DNA from: Oerskovia sp042887685
GTDB lineage: Bacteria; Actinomycetota; Actinomycetes; Actinomycetales; Cellulomonadaceae
Assembly: GCF_042887685.1 (NCBI RefSeq)
Contig: NZ_JBHVOS010000007.1
Coordinates: 98,939 to 162,938, forward strand
DNA: 64,000 nt
Direction: 5' to 3'
The translations under genes were made by a program, and so were the position numbers. The first letter of the stretch is position 1, and each line of letters starts with the position of its first letter. The notes below the pieces were generated by a model. It was not told the origin of the DNA, ran no database searches, and saw only the letters and a list, made by a program, of their open reading frames with translations. Below are positions 17,644 through 26,178 of the stretch, piece by piece.

Positions 17644-18234
17644 ATGAACCGCCCCGTGCCCGACGACGTCACGCCCGTCGGTCGCTCGCGTGCGGCCACG
17701 TGGGTGGGCCGGGTCGTGGTCGGCCTCGCTGCCCTCGTCACGGTCACGCTGGTCGTGGCCGTCGTGGGCTACGTCGTCCTGGTGGACCGGTGGGCCGACG
17801 CGTACGACACGTCCGGCGGGCCTGACGCCCGGCCCACGTCCTCCTCGGTCACCGGGTCGACCGGCACGTCCGCCGAGCAGGAGAACCAGGGGCTCGACTC
17901 CTCGAACGAGGCCTACCGCGAGCGCCGCGGGACCCCGGAGTCGGACGCCGAGGCCGCGCTGTCCGTCCCGGTGGTCGAGGCCGCGCTCACCCCGCTCCTC
18001 ACGGGCGAGGCCCTGCAGCGCGACGAGGTCGTCGCCGCACTGACGGGCGCGGGCTTCGAGACGTTCGGCGTGACGCCGGAGACCACCGTGCACGGGGACC
18101 CCGCGACGAGCTTCGGGGTCGGCGTGAGCGTCCCAGGAGGCTGCGTCTACGGTGGCGTCACCCCGCAGGGCGTGACGCTCGACGCGGGCGGCCCGATCGC
18201 CGACGGCGGCTGCCTGGAGATGCCGACGCACTGA
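17644..18234 (+). CDS. membrane-anchored hypothetical protein
   Basis: A 196-residue protein with one N-terminal transmembrane helix (about 24-47, 'VVVGLAALVTVTLVVAVVG') and no lipobox. A Ser/Thr/Gly linker follows, then a small folded region of about 100 residues with two cysteines ('VPGGCVYGGV' and 'ADGGCLEMP') near the C-terminus, predicted outside the membrane. I do not recognise a family. It starts at ATG 17644, 80 bp after the TAP peptidase on the same strand, so it may share that transcript. Confidence 0.7.
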   Translation: MNRPVPDDVTPVGRSRAATWVGRVVVGLAALVTVTLVVAVVGYVVLVDRWADAYDTSGGPDARPTSSSVTGSTGTSAEQENQGLDSSNEAYRERRGTPESDAEAALSVPVVEAALTPLLTGEALQRDEVVAALTGAGFETFGVTPETTVHGDPATSFGVGVSVPGGCVYGGVTPQGVTLDAGGPIADGGCLEMPTH

Positions 18235-18280
18235 CCCTCGCCGAGCCCGCGCCGTCCTCGGCCCCCGTCGACGGGCGCGC

Positions 18281-19018
18281 TCAGCCGGTCGTGGCGTACC
18301 GGGAGTTGGCGGAGTCGCCGTCCACGGTGTTGCTGCTCGCGTAGACCTGGGGTCGTGCCCCGGCGGCGGCCAGCAGCCCGACGGCCTCGACGACGACCGC
18401 GTCGAGGGCCGCGGCCCCCACGACCGTCGAGGTGGGCCCGACCTTCTGGTCGACCCCGGCGACCGCGACCGCGGCGTCCCCGACGGCGCCGCCGTTGTCG
18501 ATGACGATCTCCGCCGCCTCGTGTAGCCGCGGGAGCACCGGGCGGCGCGCCTGGCCGGACGTCGCGTGGGCGATGCTCGTGACCGCGACCACGACTGCCC
18601 CGCGCGCCTGCACGGCGGCGACCAGCTCGGTCGTGGTCGCGTTGCTGCCGGAGTTCGACGCGACCACGACGACGTCGCCCTGCTCGACACCGTGGTCCTC
18701 GACGATCGCCTCGGCGAGCCCCGAGAGGCGTTCGAGCGCCGTGGAGAGGGGCGCGCTCGCGTGGAGCATGAACCCCTCGAAGAGGATCGGGCGGACTCCC
18801 ACGAGCCCACCGGCCCGGTAGTAGAGCTCCTCGGCGAGGATGTGCGAGTGGCCGGTACCGAACGCGTGGACGGTCCTCCCGGCGAGCACCGCGTCGGCGA
18901 TCGCCCGGGCGGCGGCAGCGATCGACGGCCACTGGTCCGTCACGAGCCGGTCGATCAGGTCGCGGGTCACGGACAGGTACTCGCGCCCGGGCGAGGTCTC
19001 GGAGGGTGCTGCGGTCAT
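18281..19018 (-). CDS. SIS-domain sugar-phosphate isomerase/binding protein
   Basis: A 245-residue protein with a single SIS (sugar isomerase) fold. It contains 'VHAFGTGHSHILAEELYYRAGG' near 52-73 and the phosphate-binding 'VVASNSGSNATT' near 120-131, as in proteins that bind phosphorylated amino sugars (UPF0309-like). Its ATG overlaps the stop of the upstream GntR regulator by 4 bp (ATGA), so the two are co-translated. This pairing suggests catabolism or sensing of an amino-sugar phosphate, but the substrate is not shown. Confidence 0.88.
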   Translation of the reverse strand: MTAAPSETSPGREYLSVTRDLIDRLVTDQWPSIAAAARAIADAVLAGRTVHAFGTGHSHILAEELYYRAGGLVGVRPILFEGFMLHASAPLSTALERLSGLAEAIVEDHGVEQGDVVVVASNSGSNATTTELVAAVQARGAVVVAVTSIAHATSGQARRPVLPRLHEAAEIVIDNGGAVGDAAVAVAGVDQKVGPTSTVVGAAALDAVVVEAVGLLAAAGARPQVYASSNTVDGDSANSRYATTG

Positions 19019-19812
19019 CGTCGTGCTCCTTCGCTGAGGTGGTTCGTCGGCTGTCGCGCGCCGGGTCGGAGGGCGAACGCCGCCCCGCTGACGTCGGCCT
19101 GCAGGTGGTAGCGGTCCCCCCGGTACAGGCTGCTGGCCACCATGACCACCCGGCCACGGACGTCCTGGTGGACCATCCGGACGTGGAGGCAGGCCTGCGC
19201 GGGACCGATCTCCAGGAGGTCACGGGCCCGCGGTTCGGGCAGGACCGGCTCGATCGTCACGTGCGCGCCACCGAGCGTGATGCCGTGCCGCGTCGCGAGC
19301 AGCTCGTAGAGCGAACCCTCGAGCTCGGGCTCGCGGAGGCGCGGGACGTAGCGCCGGGGAAGCCAGGACGTCTCGACGGCCATGGGGGTCCCGTCCCCCG
19401 ACCGGAGGCGGCTGAACGTCACGACCGGTTCGCCGACGACGACCCGCAACGCGGTCGCGAGAGCGCCCCCGGCGGCCGTCGTCCGGTAGGAGACGAGCAC
19501 GGTCCCGGCGACGAGGCCGCGGCTCGCCATGTCCTGCGTGAAGGACGTCAGCCCGAGCGACCGCACGAGCGGTCTCGCGGCGACGTAGGTGCCGGAGCTG
19601 GGACGTCGGTCGAGCAGGCCTTCGGCGATCAAGGCCTCGACGGCCGCCCGCAGGGTCGCCCGTGCGACCCCGAACCGTGCGGCGAGGTCCCGCTCACCGG
19701 GGAGTCGTCGCCCCACGGGCAGGCTCGCGACGAGCTCGCGCAGGCCCGCCTGAGCTGTGCGGCGTCCGCCGGTCTCCGTGGTCGTGGTCACGGATCGAGT
19801 CAACTCCGGCAC
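19015..19812 (-). CDS. GntR/HutC-family transcriptional regulator (UTRA sensor)
   Basis: A 265-residue protein. The N-terminal winged helix (about 20-90) has 'PVGRRLPGERDLAARFGVAR', typical of GntR, followed by 'ALIAEGLLDRRPSSGTYVA'. The C-terminal UTRA domain (about 105-260) resembles PhnF/DasR-type sensors of sugar or phosphonate phosphates. It is the first gene of a two-gene operon with the SIS protein. GTG 19812 is used. A second GTG at 19791 is possible, with GGAG 12 nt upstream. Repeated near-palindromes lie directly upstream and may be autoregulatory sites. Confidence 0.88.
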   Translation of the reverse strand: MPELTRSVTTTTETGGRRTAQAGLRELVASLPVGRRLPGERDLAARFGVARATLRAAVEALIAEGLLDRRPSSGTYVAARPLVRSLGLTSFTQDMASRGLVAGTVLVSYRTTAAGGALATALRVVVGEPVVTFSRLRSGDGTPMAVETSWLPRRYVPRLREPELEGSLYELLATRHGITLGGAHVTIEPVLPEPRARDLLEIGPAQACLHVRMVHQDVRGRVVMVASSLYRGDRYHLQADVSGAAFALRPGARQPTNHLSEGARR

Positions 19813-19830
19813 ACCACGACGCGCAACGCT

Positions 19831-19899
19831 CGGGTGGACCGGTCATCGCCCGGTCAGGGCCGGGACCGCGCCACTGCGCCAGGATGCGGGTGGACCGGT
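19831..19899. promoter_or_regulatory. candidate GntR operators (two copies)
   Basis: CGGGTGGACCGGT occurs exactly twice, at 19831-19843 and 19887-19899, 56 bp apart, directly upstream of the GntR/HutC gene. Each contains the dyad GACCGGT(C/T). HutC-family regulators such as DasR bind GGTC/GACC-type palindromes. The assignment is an inference from position and symmetry. Confidence 0.35.
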
Positions 19900-19951
19900 T
19901 CGAGTGCGCCGGGCATCGCTCGCCTGCTCGGCGCCCGGGTGCGGCGCCGAC

Positions 19952-20197
19952 TCAGGCGCTCTGGGCCTCCGCGTCGTGGGCCCCGCGCACCTTCTCGCCC
20001 GGGTTCGCGCGTTCGAGCGCTGCCCGGTAGACCCGCAGGCGCTCGACCTGCAGGTCGGAGAACAGGGGCGCGTCGACGTCCTCGACGGGCTGCGTCCGCA
20101 GGAAGTCGAGGATCTCGGTCTCGGTCTCGTCGATCTCGGCGAGGCGTTCGCGATCGGCGTCGTCGAGGAGCTGCCAGACGTCGACAAAGGTGGGCAC
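19952..20197 (-). CDS. small acidic hypothetical protein
   Basis: An 81-residue acidic, helical protein ('WQLLDDADRERLAEIDETETEILDFL' region) with no membrane segment and no recognised family. The start is decided by the ribosome-binding site. GGGGAG sits directly against an ATG at 20203 but has ideal 6-nt spacing to the GTG at 20197, so translation probably begins VPTFVDVWQLL. It lies between the GntR gene and a divergent cupin gene. Confidence 0.6.
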   Translation of the reverse strand: MPTFVDVWQLLDDADRERLAEIDETETEILDFLRTQPVEDVDAPLFSDLQVERLRVYRAALERANPGEKVRGAHDAEAQSA

Positions 20198-20425
20198 GTG
20201 CATCTCCCCATGCTCTGTCACCCGTCCACGGATCGCGCGTCGACCTGCCGACGAGTGACGGGCGTCACACGATCCACACCCCCCCTTCCCCACGGGGTCA
20301 CATCCTCGGGCGCGCGACGACGACCCTGGGTGCGCGACGCCGTCGGGCACCCGCGCGCACCGGGCGAACCGGAAGCCCGACCGCCATGATGGAAGCCCCG
20401 CCCCCCACCCGATCGGAAGGCCCCC

Positions 20426-20758
20426 ATGACGAACCTCGAGCTGCTCACCGACGCGCACCTCACGCGCGCCCGTGACGGCGACAACGGCCGCAGCGCGGAG
20501 GTCGTGCTGCACGACGGCGTCCTGCGCCAGACGATCATCGCGATCCTCGCGGGCGTCGAGCTCGGCGAGCACAACGCGCCGCCCGCCGCGAGCATCCAGG
20601 TGCTGCGCGGCCGCGTCCGCGTCACCGCGCTCGAGGGCGACGAGGAGGTCGGGACGGGCGAGCTGCGCGTGCTCACGCACGAGCGCCACGCCGTCGCCGC
20701 CCTGGAGGACTCGGCGTTCCTCCTCACCACGGTCACGAGCGTGCCCACGGCCGGCTAG
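20426..20758 (+). CDS. cupin-domain protein
   Basis: A 110-residue single-domain cupin. Conserved parts are 'GVELGEHNAPPAASIQVLRGRVRV' at about 42-65 and 'LRVLTHERHAVAALEDSAFLLTTV' at 78-101. The usual GxHxH metal motif is reduced to a single His in 'GEHNAP', with Glu and a second-motif His (ERHAV), so metal binding and catalysis are uncertain. Small cupins like this are often ligand-binding or detoxifying proteins. The ATG has GGAAGG about 6 nt upstream. Confidence 0.8.
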   Translation: MTNLELLTDAHLTRARDGDNGRSAEVVLHDGVLRQTIIAILAGVELGEHNAPPAASIQVLRGRVRVTALEGDEEVGTGELRVLTHERHAVAALEDSAFLLTTVTSVPTAG

Positions 20759-20789
20759 CCCCGGCTCGGCGGGTCAGCGGCTCAGCGGG

Positions 20790-21281
20790 TCAGCGCAGGA
20801 TCTCCACGAGCAGGACCCACGCGTTCCCGACCGACCCCGCGAACACGAGGACGATCCCGGCCGCGATCCAGTAGAGGCCCGCGTAGCTCCCCGTGAGAAG
20901 CACGACCGACCCGACGGAGAAGGGCACGACCTGCACGAGCGCCAGGACGACCTTGGCCCACGTGCTGGTCCTCCACTCCGCGGGGGCCGCGCGCAGCATC
21001 CGCACCGAGGCGTCGAGCGTGAGCCCGAGCGCGACGAGCGAGAACAGGAGCACCTCGCCGCCCAGGAGCCGCGGTCCCTGACCGGGGACGAGTCCGGCCG
21101 CGGCGCTCACGACGATCAGGACGAGCGACCCGACCGTCGCGGCCGCTCGCGACGTCATGCTCGGGATGTCGAGGATCTGCTTGATGTTGACCGACATGGC
21201 GACGATGATCAGCCCCGCGAGCGCCCCGGCCGCGCCGGCGGTCGCGACGAAGAAGTCCCCCCACCCCTCGGGAACGGTCAT
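20790..21281 (-). CDS. hypothetical membrane protein
   Basis: A 163-residue protein with about four to five transmembrane helices (near 10-32, 45-65, 72-92, 110-130 and 135-158). The N-terminal 'FFVATAGAAGALAGLIIVAMSVN' stretch is typical of a widespread family of uncharacterised actinobacterial membrane proteins. Its start overlaps the stop of the upstream hydrolase by 4 bp (ATGA), indicating translational coupling. No function is assigned. Confidence 0.8.
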   Translation of the reverse strand: MTVPEGWGDFFVATAGAAGALAGLIIVAMSVNIKQILDIPSMTSRAAATVGSLVLIVVSAAAGLVPGQGPRLLGGEVLLFSLVALGLTLDASVRMLRAAPAEWRTSTWAKVVLALVQVVPFSVGSVVLLTGSYAGLYWIAAGIVLVFAGSVGNAWVLLVEILR

Positions 21282-22498
21282 GGTGCTGCGGGTTCGCCGT
21301 CGTAGCCGAGGGTCTCGTCGAGCCAGTCGTAGACGCGCTGGTGGAAGACCGCGCGGCCCGTCATCTCGCAGTGGCCCGTGACGCCGTCCTCCGGCCCGAG
21401 CTCGACGTACTCGGTCGGGCACGTGAGGTTCTCGGCGAGGGTCCGGGCCGAGGCGGAGAGGTCGTCGCCCACGGTGCGGCACACGAGCACCGGGCAGCGG
21501 ATCAGGTGCTCGCGTCCGCGCATCGTGTAGTCGTGGGACAGCCTGATGAGGTCGAGCGGGTCGCGCACGCCGTGCACCCACAGGTTCCGGCGCAGCGCCC
21601 AACCCGCCGAGGGCTTGCGCAGGAGCTGGTGCAGCGTCGTCTCGACGACCCTGAGCGCGGCCCCGTGGTCGTCGTCGAGGTGGTCGGCCAGGAGCGAGGG
21701 GAACTTCGCGGTGACGGTGTCGTGCAGGTCGTAGGGTCCGCTGTCGGCGATGCAGGCCGCGAGGCGATGCTCGCCGGACGCGGCGCGGGGCGCGAGGTAG
21801 CCGCCGAAGCTCCAGCCGTGCACCACGATGCGCTGCGGGTCCACCTCGTCGAGGGTCAGCGCATGGTCGACGACGGCGCTCACCACGGTCTCCCAGTCCG
21901 GACGGAACGGGATGCCCTGGTCGAGGATCACGCTCCCCTGACCGGGACCGTCGAACGCGAGCACGTCGTACCCCCGGTCGAGCGCCGCGACCGCGTTGGC
22001 GAAGTACAGCTCCTCCGCGGTGCCGTCGTAGCCGTCGACGAGCAGGACGGTCGGGCGCGGGCGACCGTCGTCGGCGGCCCGGTAGAAGTAGCCGGGGAGC
22101 GCCCCGCCCTCGAACGGGATCTCGAGCACGTCCGGGGGCAGGTCCAGGAGCGCGGCCCCCTTGCGGAACGTCTCGGTCTGCCTGCGCGAGCTCTCGCGGA
22201 AGCGGTCGTCGACGGGCGCCCCCATGAGGAAGAGCCCCGCGGTGCGGTAGTAGTTCGAGGCTCGCAGCCAGGCGCCGCGGGCGCTGACGCGGTGGCCTGC
22301 GATGTCGCTCTCCTCGGCCGTCTTCTCGACGCGTGCGGCGGTCGCGGACCACTCGTCGTACCACTGGTTCCCGTCGGTCCGGGTGATGCGGCGGGCCGTC
22401 TCGAGGCACTCGCCGATCTCCGCACCGCCCTGCGCGGTGTAGGCGAGCGCTCGGACGAGCTGCGCGTCGAAGAGCTCGTCGTGAAGGACCAGGGTCAT
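21278..22498 (-). CDS. alpha/beta hydrolase (FrsA/dienelactone-like)
   Basis: A 406-residue cytosolic hydrolase with a helical N-terminal region (about 1-125) and an alpha/beta core. The nucleophile elbow 'VHGWSFGGYLAPR' is near residue 225, the oxyanion strand 'LLVDGYDGTAEELYF' near 152, and the acid region near 'VLVCRTVGDDLSASA'. The helical cap plus core resembles 2,6-dihydroxypseudooxynicotine hydrolase-type C-C hydrolases and FrsA. The substrate is unknown. It forms an operon with the coupled membrane protein 20790-21281. Confidence 0.82.
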   Translation of the reverse strand: MTLVLHDELFDAQLVRALAYTAQGGAEIGECLETARRITRTDGNQWYDEWSATAARVEKTAEESDIAGHRVSARGAWLRASNYYRTAGLFLMGAPVDDRFRESSRRQTETFRKGAALLDLPPDVLEIPFEGGALPGYFYRAADDGRPRPTVLLVDGYDGTAEELYFANAVAALDRGYDVLAFDGPGQGSVILDQGIPFRPDWETVVSAVVDHALTLDEVDPQRIVVHGWSFGGYLAPRAASGEHRLAACIADSGPYDLHDTVTAKFPSLLADHLDDDHGAALRVVETTLHQLLRKPSAGWALRRNLWVHGVRDPLDLIRLSHDYTMRGREHLIRCPVLVCRTVGDDLSASARTLAENLTCPTEYVELGPEDGVTGHCEMTGRAVFHQRVYDWLDETLGYDGEPAAP

Positions 22499-22577
22499 GG
22501 CTGCTCCGCCCGTCGTCGGGCTTTCAGGCTAGGACGCCGTCCCGGCGGACGCTCGTCGACGATCACCCGCTCTCCTC

Positions 22578-22606
22578 TTGACGGACCGGGAATGCTGCGG
22601 CAAGAT
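22578..22606 (+). promoter_or_regulatory. promoter of the copper operon
   Basis: TTGACG (22578-22583) and CAAGAT (22601-22606) are separated by 17 bp. Transcription would start near 22613, just before the CsoR-like operator, so a bound repressor would block initiation or early elongation. Confidence 0.6.
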
Positions 22607-22618
22607 CAGGAGTTGTCG

Positions 22619-22635
22619 ATACCCCTAGGGGGTAT
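22619..22635. promoter_or_regulatory. CsoR-like copper-responsive operator
   Basis: The palindrome ATACCCCTAGGGGGTAT matches the GTAnCCCC/GGGGnTAC-type operators bound by CsoR, the Cu(I) sensor. It lies between the promoter and the P1B ATPase gene. No csoR gene is in this window. Confidence 0.75.
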
Positions 22636-22681
22636 GCCGGTCGCCAAGGTCGCCCGGCACGATACGAGGGAGGACGGGACA

Positions 22682-24907
22682 GTGAATCCCATGGACCACG
22701 ACGAGCACGGTGACCGCACGGGCCACGACGGGCACGCAGGTCACGGCCACGAGCATCACGTGGGCGACGACAGCACGCACGACGGGCACGCCGCGCACGA
22801 CATGGCGACCATGACCGCGACGGACCACTCGGCCCACGCCGACCACTCCGTCCATGCGGACCACGCGGGCCACGAGGGCCACGAGGGGCACGACGCCCAC
22901 GGCGGCCACGCGGGCCACGGCGGCCACGCAGGCCACGTCGCCATGTTCCGCCGCCTGTTCTGGATCATGCTCGCCCTCGCGGTCCCGACGGTCGGCGCGA
23001 GCATGATGTTCGCCTCGATCATCGGCTACTCGCTCCCGGACGTCCCGGGCATCGCGTGGATCTCACCGGTCCTCGGCACGGTCATGTACGCGTGGGGCGG
23101 CAGGCCGTTCCTCACGGGTGCGGTCGACGAGCTCAAGGCCCGCAAGCCCGGCATGATGCTGCTCGTCGCGCTCGCGATCACGGTCGCGTTCGTGTCGTCG
23201 TGGGGCGCGAGCCTGGGGATCCTGTCGCACGAGCTCGACTTCTGGTGGGAGCTCGCGCTCCTGGTCGTGATCATGCTGCTGGGCCACTGGATCGAGATGC
23301 GGTCGCTCGCGCAGTCGTCGTCGGCCCTGGAGTCGCTCGCCGCGCTGCTGCCCGACGAGGCCGAGCGCGTGGGCGCCGACGGTCAGGTGACCACGGTGTC
23401 CCCGACCGACCTGGTCGTGGGCGACGTCGTCGTGGTGCGCCCCGGTGGGCGCGTGCCCGCGGACGGCGTGGTCTCCCAGGGGTCGGCGGACGTCGACGAG
23501 TCGATGATCACGGGCGAGTCGCGCCCGGTGCGCCGGACGGTCGGCGACCACGTCGTGGCCGGGACGGTCGCGACCGACCAGGCGCTGCGCGTCACGGTCG
23601 ACGCGGTCGGTGACGACACGGCGCTCGCGGGCATCCAGCGTCTGGTGACGCAGGCCCAGGCGTCCTCGTCGCACGCGCAGCGCCTCGCGGACCGCGCCGC
23701 GGGCTGGCTCTTCTGGTTCGCGCTCGGCGCGGCGGTGCTGACGCTGGTCGCGTGGAGCGTCTGGGGCACCCAGGAGAGTGCGCTGATCCGGACCATCACG
23801 GTCCTCGTCATCGCGTGCCCCCACGCGCTGGGTCTCGCGATCCCGCTCGTCGTGTCGATCTCGACCGAGCGCGCGGCCAAGGCGGGCGTGCTCGTCAAGG
23901 ACCGCATGGCGCTCGAGCAGATGCGAACGGTCGACGCCGTCCTGTTCGACAAGACCGGCACCCTGACCAGGGGCGAGCCCGTGGTGACGCACCTGGTCGC
24001 GACGTCGGGCAGCGAGGACGAGCTGCTCGCGGTCTCCGCGGCCGTCGAGGCCGACTCCCAGCACCCCCTGGCCCGCGCGATCGTGAACGCCGCCGCGGAC
24101 AGGGGCGTGCAGGTGCCGCGTGCCGAGGACTTCCAGTCCTCGACGGCCGTGGGCGTCTCGGCTCTCGTGGACGGTCGCCGGATCGCGGTGGGCGGCCCCT
24201 CGCTCCTGCGCGAGCACGGGCTGTCCCCCCTGCCCGACGCCGCCGCGTGGGAGGGCGAGGGCGCGACGGTCCTGCACGCGCTCGGGCTGGGAGACGGGGC
24301 ACCCCGCGTGCTCGGTGGCTTCGCGCTGGCCGACGAGATCCGGCCCGAGTCCCGCGAAGCGATCGACGCCCTGCACCGGCGTGGCATCCGGGTCGTCATG
24401 ATCACGGGTGACGCGCAGGCGGTGGCGCAGTCCGTGGCGGACGAGCTCGGCATCGACGAGGTCTTCGCGGGGGTCAGGCCGGGAGACAAGGGCGACAAGG
24501 TCTCCGAGCTCCAGGCCCGCGGGCACAAGGTCGCGATGGTCGGCGACGGCGTCAACGACGCCCCCGCGCTCGCCCAGGCCGACGTGGGTATCGCGATCGG
24601 CGCGGGCACAGACGTGGCCATCGCGTCGGCCGGGGTCATCCTCGCGAGCGACGACCCGCGCTCGGTCCTGTCGGTCATCGAGCTGTCGAGGGCCAGCTAC
24701 CGCAAGATGAAGCAGAACCTGTGGTGGGCCGCCGGGTACAACCTGGTGTCGGTGCCGCTCGCGGCGGGCGTCCTGGCGCCGGTCGGGTTCGTCATGCCGA
24801 TGGCCGTGGGCGCGCTGCTCATGTCCCTGTCGACCGTGATCGTCGCCCTCAACGCGCAGCTCCTGCGCCGGTTGGACCTCGACCCCGAGCGCGTGGCAGC
24901 CTCGTAG
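22682..24907 (+). CDS. copper-translocating P1B-type ATPase, CopB (CPH) type, with His-rich N-terminus
   Basis: A 741-residue P-type ATPase that exports copper. The N-terminal 85 residues contain 24 histidines, mostly as GH and DH repeats, and lack a CxxC domain. The membrane metal site is CPH (near 379, 'VIACPHALGLAIPL') rather than CPC. These two traits define the P1B-3/CopB subgroup linked to Cu(II) or Cu(I)/Ag(I). Actuator TGES is near 278, phosphorylation DKTGTLT near 423, and the hinge GDGVNDAPAL near 621. GTG 22682 is the start because GGGAGGA sits 7 nt upstream; the ATG three codons later is badly spaced. It is the first gene of the copper block. Confidence 0.96.
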   Translation: MNPMDHDEHGDRTGHDGHAGHGHEHHVGDDSTHDGHAAHDMATMTATDHSAHADHSVHADHAGHEGHEGHDAHGGHAGHGGHAGHVAMFRRLFWIMLALAVPTVGASMMFASIIGYSLPDVPGIAWISPVLGTVMYAWGGRPFLTGAVDELKARKPGMMLLVALAITVAFVSSWGASLGILSHELDFWWELALLVVIMLLGHWIEMRSLAQSSSALESLAALLPDEAERVGADGQVTTVSPTDLVVGDVVVVRPGGRVPADGVVSQGSADVDESMITGESRPVRRTVGDHVVAGTVATDQALRVTVDAVGDDTALAGIQRLVTQAQASSSHAQRLADRAAGWLFWFALGAAVLTLVAWSVWGTQESALIRTITVLVIACPHALGLAIPLVVSISTERAAKAGVLVKDRMALEQMRTVDAVLFDKTGTLTRGEPVVTHLVATSGSEDELLAVSAAVEADSQHPLARAIVNAAADRGVQVPRAEDFQSSTAVGVSALVDGRRIAVGGPSLLREHGLSPLPDAAAWEGEGATVLHALGLGDGAPRVLGGFALADEIRPESREAIDALHRRGIRVVMITGDAQAVAQSVADELGIDEVFAGVRPGDKGDKVSELQARGHKVAMVGDGVNDAPALAQADVGIAIGAGTDVAIASAGVILASDDPRSVLSVIELSRASYRKMKQNLWWAAGYNLVSVPLAAGVLAPVGFVMPMAVGALLMSLSTVIVALNAQLLRRLDLDPERVAAS

Positions 24908-24910
24908 CCG

Positions 24911-25372
24911 ATGTCCGTGATGTCCCCGATCACCCCGGCCGGGGCCGTGTCGACCTCCCACCTGGGCAACGCGGTCCGGCCCGCCCGAACCGCCGGCCTC
25001 GTCCGGCGGTTCGTGGTGCTGCTCGGGACGGTGGCGCTGCTGGTCGGGTTCGTCGGGATGCACCAGATGTCGGGCAGCCCCGTGGCCCACGGGCCCTCGC
25101 ACGCGGTCACCGACCCGGCGACCGCCACCGCGGGCCACGCGGTCGGCGACCCGGGCGCGGAGGAGGGGGCGCCGTCGGGCACGGGGCACGGCGAGCTCGA
25201 GGCGATGTGCCTCCTGGTGCTCGTCGCGCTCTTCTCGCTCGGCGGCCCGGCGCTCGTGCGCCGCCTGCCCGACGGCGTCACGCACCTCGTGCGCGTCGTC
25301 GCGCCCTGGTGGCGGCTCGGGGCCGCGCTGAGGGCACCGTCGCTCGTCGCGCTCGGGATCAGTCGGAGATAG
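24911..25372 (+). CDS. DUF6153-like membrane protein
   Basis: A 153-residue protein starting 3 nt after the ATPase stop, so certainly co-transcribed. Two hydrophobic helices (about 35-52 and 98-115) enclose a His-containing periplasmic loop ('GMHQMSGSPVAHGPSHAV', 'GHGELEAMCLLVL'). Small actinobacterial proteins of this shape (DUF6153) recur next to copper ATPases and DUF305 proteins, and the Met/His content suggests metal contact. The family name rests on resemblance and context; the role is inferred. Confidence 0.7.
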   Translation: MSVMSPITPAGAVSTSHLGNAVRPARTAGLVRRFVVLLGTVALLVGFVGMHQMSGSPVAHGPSHAVTDPATATAGHAVGDPGAEEGAPSGTGHGELEAMCLLVLVALFSLGGPALVRRLPDGVTHLVRVVAPWWRLGAALRAPSLVALGISRR

Positions 25373-25456
25373 GGGCTCGGCCCGACCAGGGCCGCAGCGA
25401 CCGTCACCGCCACGGAGTAGCCGTGGCACACCGATCGATCACCTGAAGGACGACTC

Positions 25457-26074
25457 ATGAACAAGCACACCCTGACCAAGGTCGGCATCGGCCTGACCCT
25501 CGGCTCGACGCTGGTCCTCGCGGGCTGCGCGGACGCCGGCGACGGCGGAGGCGCGGACGGCCACGACATGGGCGACGGCTCGCCGTCGCAGGACGCGGGG
25601 GCGGACGCCACCGGGGCGAACGACGCGGACGTCGTGTTCGCGCAGATGATGATCCCGCACCACGAGCAGGCGCTCGTGATGTCGCGCATCGTGCTCGGCA
25701 CGGAGGGGGTCGACCCTGCGGTCGTCGACCTCGCTACCCGTATCGAGGGCGCGCAGGAGCCCGAGATCGCGACCATGGAGGGCTTCCTCGAGGAGTGGGG
25801 CGCCGAGCCGATGGGCGACCACTCGGGCCACGAGATGGACGGGATGCTGAGCGACGAGGAGATCCAGGCGCTCGAGGCGGCGGACGCCACGACCGTCTCA
25901 CGCCTGTTCCTCGAGGGCATGATCGCCCACCACGAGGGAGCCGTGGACATGGCGAAGGCCGAGATCGCGGACGGTGAGAACGCCGAGGCTCGCGCGCTGG
26001 CCCAGGAGATCATCGACGCCCAGGAGCAGGAGATCCAGGAGATGCAGGACCTGCTGGCAGCTCTGCGGCAGTAG
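25457..26074 (+). CDS. DUF305 lipoprotein, copper-associated
   Basis: A 205-residue exported lipoprotein with signal peptide and lipobox 'LVLAGCADA' (Cys24). A Gly/Asp-rich spacer is followed by the ferritin-like DUF305 four-helix domain. The paired family motifs are 'QMMIPHHEQALVMS' near 58-72 and 'EGMIAHHEGAVDMA' near 154-167, each with HH and nearby Met that can bind copper. It is the third gene after the P1B ATPase, 84 bp downstream of the DUF6153-like gene, and probably acts as an extracytoplasmic metal-binding partner. A palindromic terminator follows. Confidence 0.9.
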   Translation: MNKHTLTKVGIGLTLGSTLVLAGCADAGDGGGADGHDMGDGSPSQDAGADATGANDADVVFAQMMIPHHEQALVMSRIVLGTEGVDPAVVDLATRIEGAQEPEIATMEGFLEEWGAEPMGDHSGHEMDGMLSDEEIQALEAADATTVSRLFLEGMIAHHEGAVDMAKAEIADGENAEARALAQEIIDAQEQEIQEMQDLLAALRQ

Positions 26075-26085
26075 CCGCCGGGTGC

Positions 26086-26135
26086 CGAACACGGGGTTGA
26101 GGTCGTTCTGAGCAGACTGACGACCTCAACCCCGT
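26086..26135. terminator. terminator hairpin; dispersed palindrome family, copy 2
   Basis: A perfect 16-bp stem (26091-26106 and 26120-26135, ACGGGGTTGAGGTCGT) with a 13-nt loop lies 17 nt after the DUF305 stop. The right arm and the 13-nt loop length match the 56.15-kb copy. Confidence 0.75.
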
Positions 26136-26178
26136 GGTCGACCGCTGGCAAAGCCCTGGCCGCTGCGAGACTGGGACC

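Noticed and set aside
25409..25427. Short hairpin GCCACGG/CCGTGGC ahead of the DUF305 gene as a riboswitch or attenuator
   Set aside because: A 7-bp stem with a 5-nt loop is common by chance at this GC content, and no conserved motif surrounds it.
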